Assembly: GCA_903922535.1 (NCBI GenBank) | Contig: CAIXUF010000511.1 | Location: forward strand, 1 to 14,682 | Direction of reading: 5' to 3' | Source: Candidatus Hydrogenedentota bacterium | Lineage (GTDB): Bacteria > Hydrogenedentota > Hydrogenedentia > Hydrogenedentiales > CAITNO01 | Length of the DNA stretch: 14,682 nucleotides | Part shown: piece after piece, positions 14,330 through 14,682 of the stretch | How the letters are laid out: every line of letters begins with the position of its first letter | Position numbering within the stretch: position 1 is the stretch's first letter | Translations under genes and position numbers: made by a program | Notes under the pieces: model-generated | Database searches by the model: none | Told to the model about the DNA's origin: nothing | The model's input: only the letters and a program-made list of their open reading frames with translations

Positions 14330-14682
14330 TCATGCCTGTTCTGATGCAAGATCATATTCAACGATTGCCACACCCATTTCGCGCAACGCCGCGATGAACG
14401 GGTCGGGATCTTCGAGCAGACGTTCGGCCGCATAGACCCCGCCGGGCTTGTCGTCAAACCTGCCCTGTGCCAGCCATTTTGCGGCAATCCATGCGGGGAT
14501 GGTGGTAATCTCGGCAATGTGCCCGGAGTAGGTAAAGTCTTTGCGGACCGGCCGTCCTTCCTGCGCGCCGTAGACTTCCACCCTGCCCACGGACTTGTCC
14601 AGGCCGGGTGACGCAAACAAGTGCTCAAAGCGGTGGAAGAAGCGGGCGCACCGGACCCGGCGCGCATGGGTCGAAAAACAAC
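14330..14682 (-). CDS. Saccharopine dehydrogenase-like protein, C-terminal part (cut at window edge)
   Basis: The frame is open to the right edge, so the start and N-terminal NAD(P)-binding domain lie outside the window; 116 residues are visible from the first full codon at 14680. The sequence runs FFHRFEHLFASPGLD, then GRVEVYGAQEGRPVRKDFTY, SGHIAEITTIPAWIAAKWLA, GGVYAAERLLEDPDPFIAAL and ends VEYDLASEQA. This matches the C-terminal domain of saccharopine dehydrogenase-like oxidoreductases, where a TxIP helix is followed by a G-V-x-x-x-E segment. The family includes lysine-pathway and carboxynorspermidine enzymes, and the substrate here cannot be told. The TTG at 14620 is internal, not the start, because the protein similarity continues upstream of it. 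Confidence 0.78.
   Translation of the reverse strand, partial: CFSTHARRVRCARFFHRFEHLFASPGLDKSVGRVEVYGAQEGRPVRKDFTYSGHIAEITTIPAWIAAKWLAQGRFDDKPGGVYAAERLLEDPDPFIAALREMGVAIVEYDLASEQA

Overview
The window is 14.7 kb of GC-rich bacterial chromosome carrying twelve well-supported protein genes and one gene cut off at the right edge. No rRNA, tRNA, CRISPR array, transposase or phage structural gene was seen. The organism looks like an uncultured Gram-negative lineage of the Planctomycetota/Lentisphaerota/Hydrogenedentota type. This placement is an inference from a secreted peptidase ending in a dockerin domain, a large SGNH-TPR membrane protein, a sugar-isomerase-like TIM barrel in a signalling protein, and intergenic simple repeats. 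No marker gene fixes the taxon.

Layout. 1-403: no firm gene; a possible 23-residue leader ORF and a hairpin precede the first gene. 404-3711 (+): a lipoprotein, a small protein of unknown function, a class I CPD photolyase, and a TspO/MBR protein whose start overlaps the photolyase stop. 3718-4716 (-): a convergent multi-pass membrane acyltransferase-like protein. 4884-5529 (-): a HigBA-like toxin-antitoxin pair with its own promoter and an inverted-repeat operator candidate. 5763-7355 (+): a secreted M14 zinc carboxypeptidase with a dockerin tail. 7517-10500 (-): a response regulator and, 2 nt upstream of it, an 846-residue protein joining a sugar-isomerase-like TIM barrel to GAF-like domains and a histidine kinase. 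10699-13107 (-): a membrane-anchored SGNH hydrolase-like protein with TPRs. 13162-13736 (-): mazEF with a near-consensus promoter. 13737-14329: non-coding, rich in short repeats. 14330-14682 (-): the C-terminal part of a saccharopine dehydrogenase-like protein.

The most unusual item is the two-component system at 7517-10500. Its sensor begins with a complete xylose-isomerase/IolE-like barrel that keeps most of the residues expected to bind metal or sugar, and the same polypeptide carries the kinase core with intact H, N, G1, F and G2 boxes. A single-domain receiver follows directly. The simplest reading, which is inference, is that a former sugar or cyclitol enzyme has become, or doubles as, the ligand sensor of a cytoplasmic kinase. 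Two toxin-antitoxin modules on the same strand, each with a well-spaced sigma70-type promoter and an inverted repeat at the start, mark the region as accessory in character.
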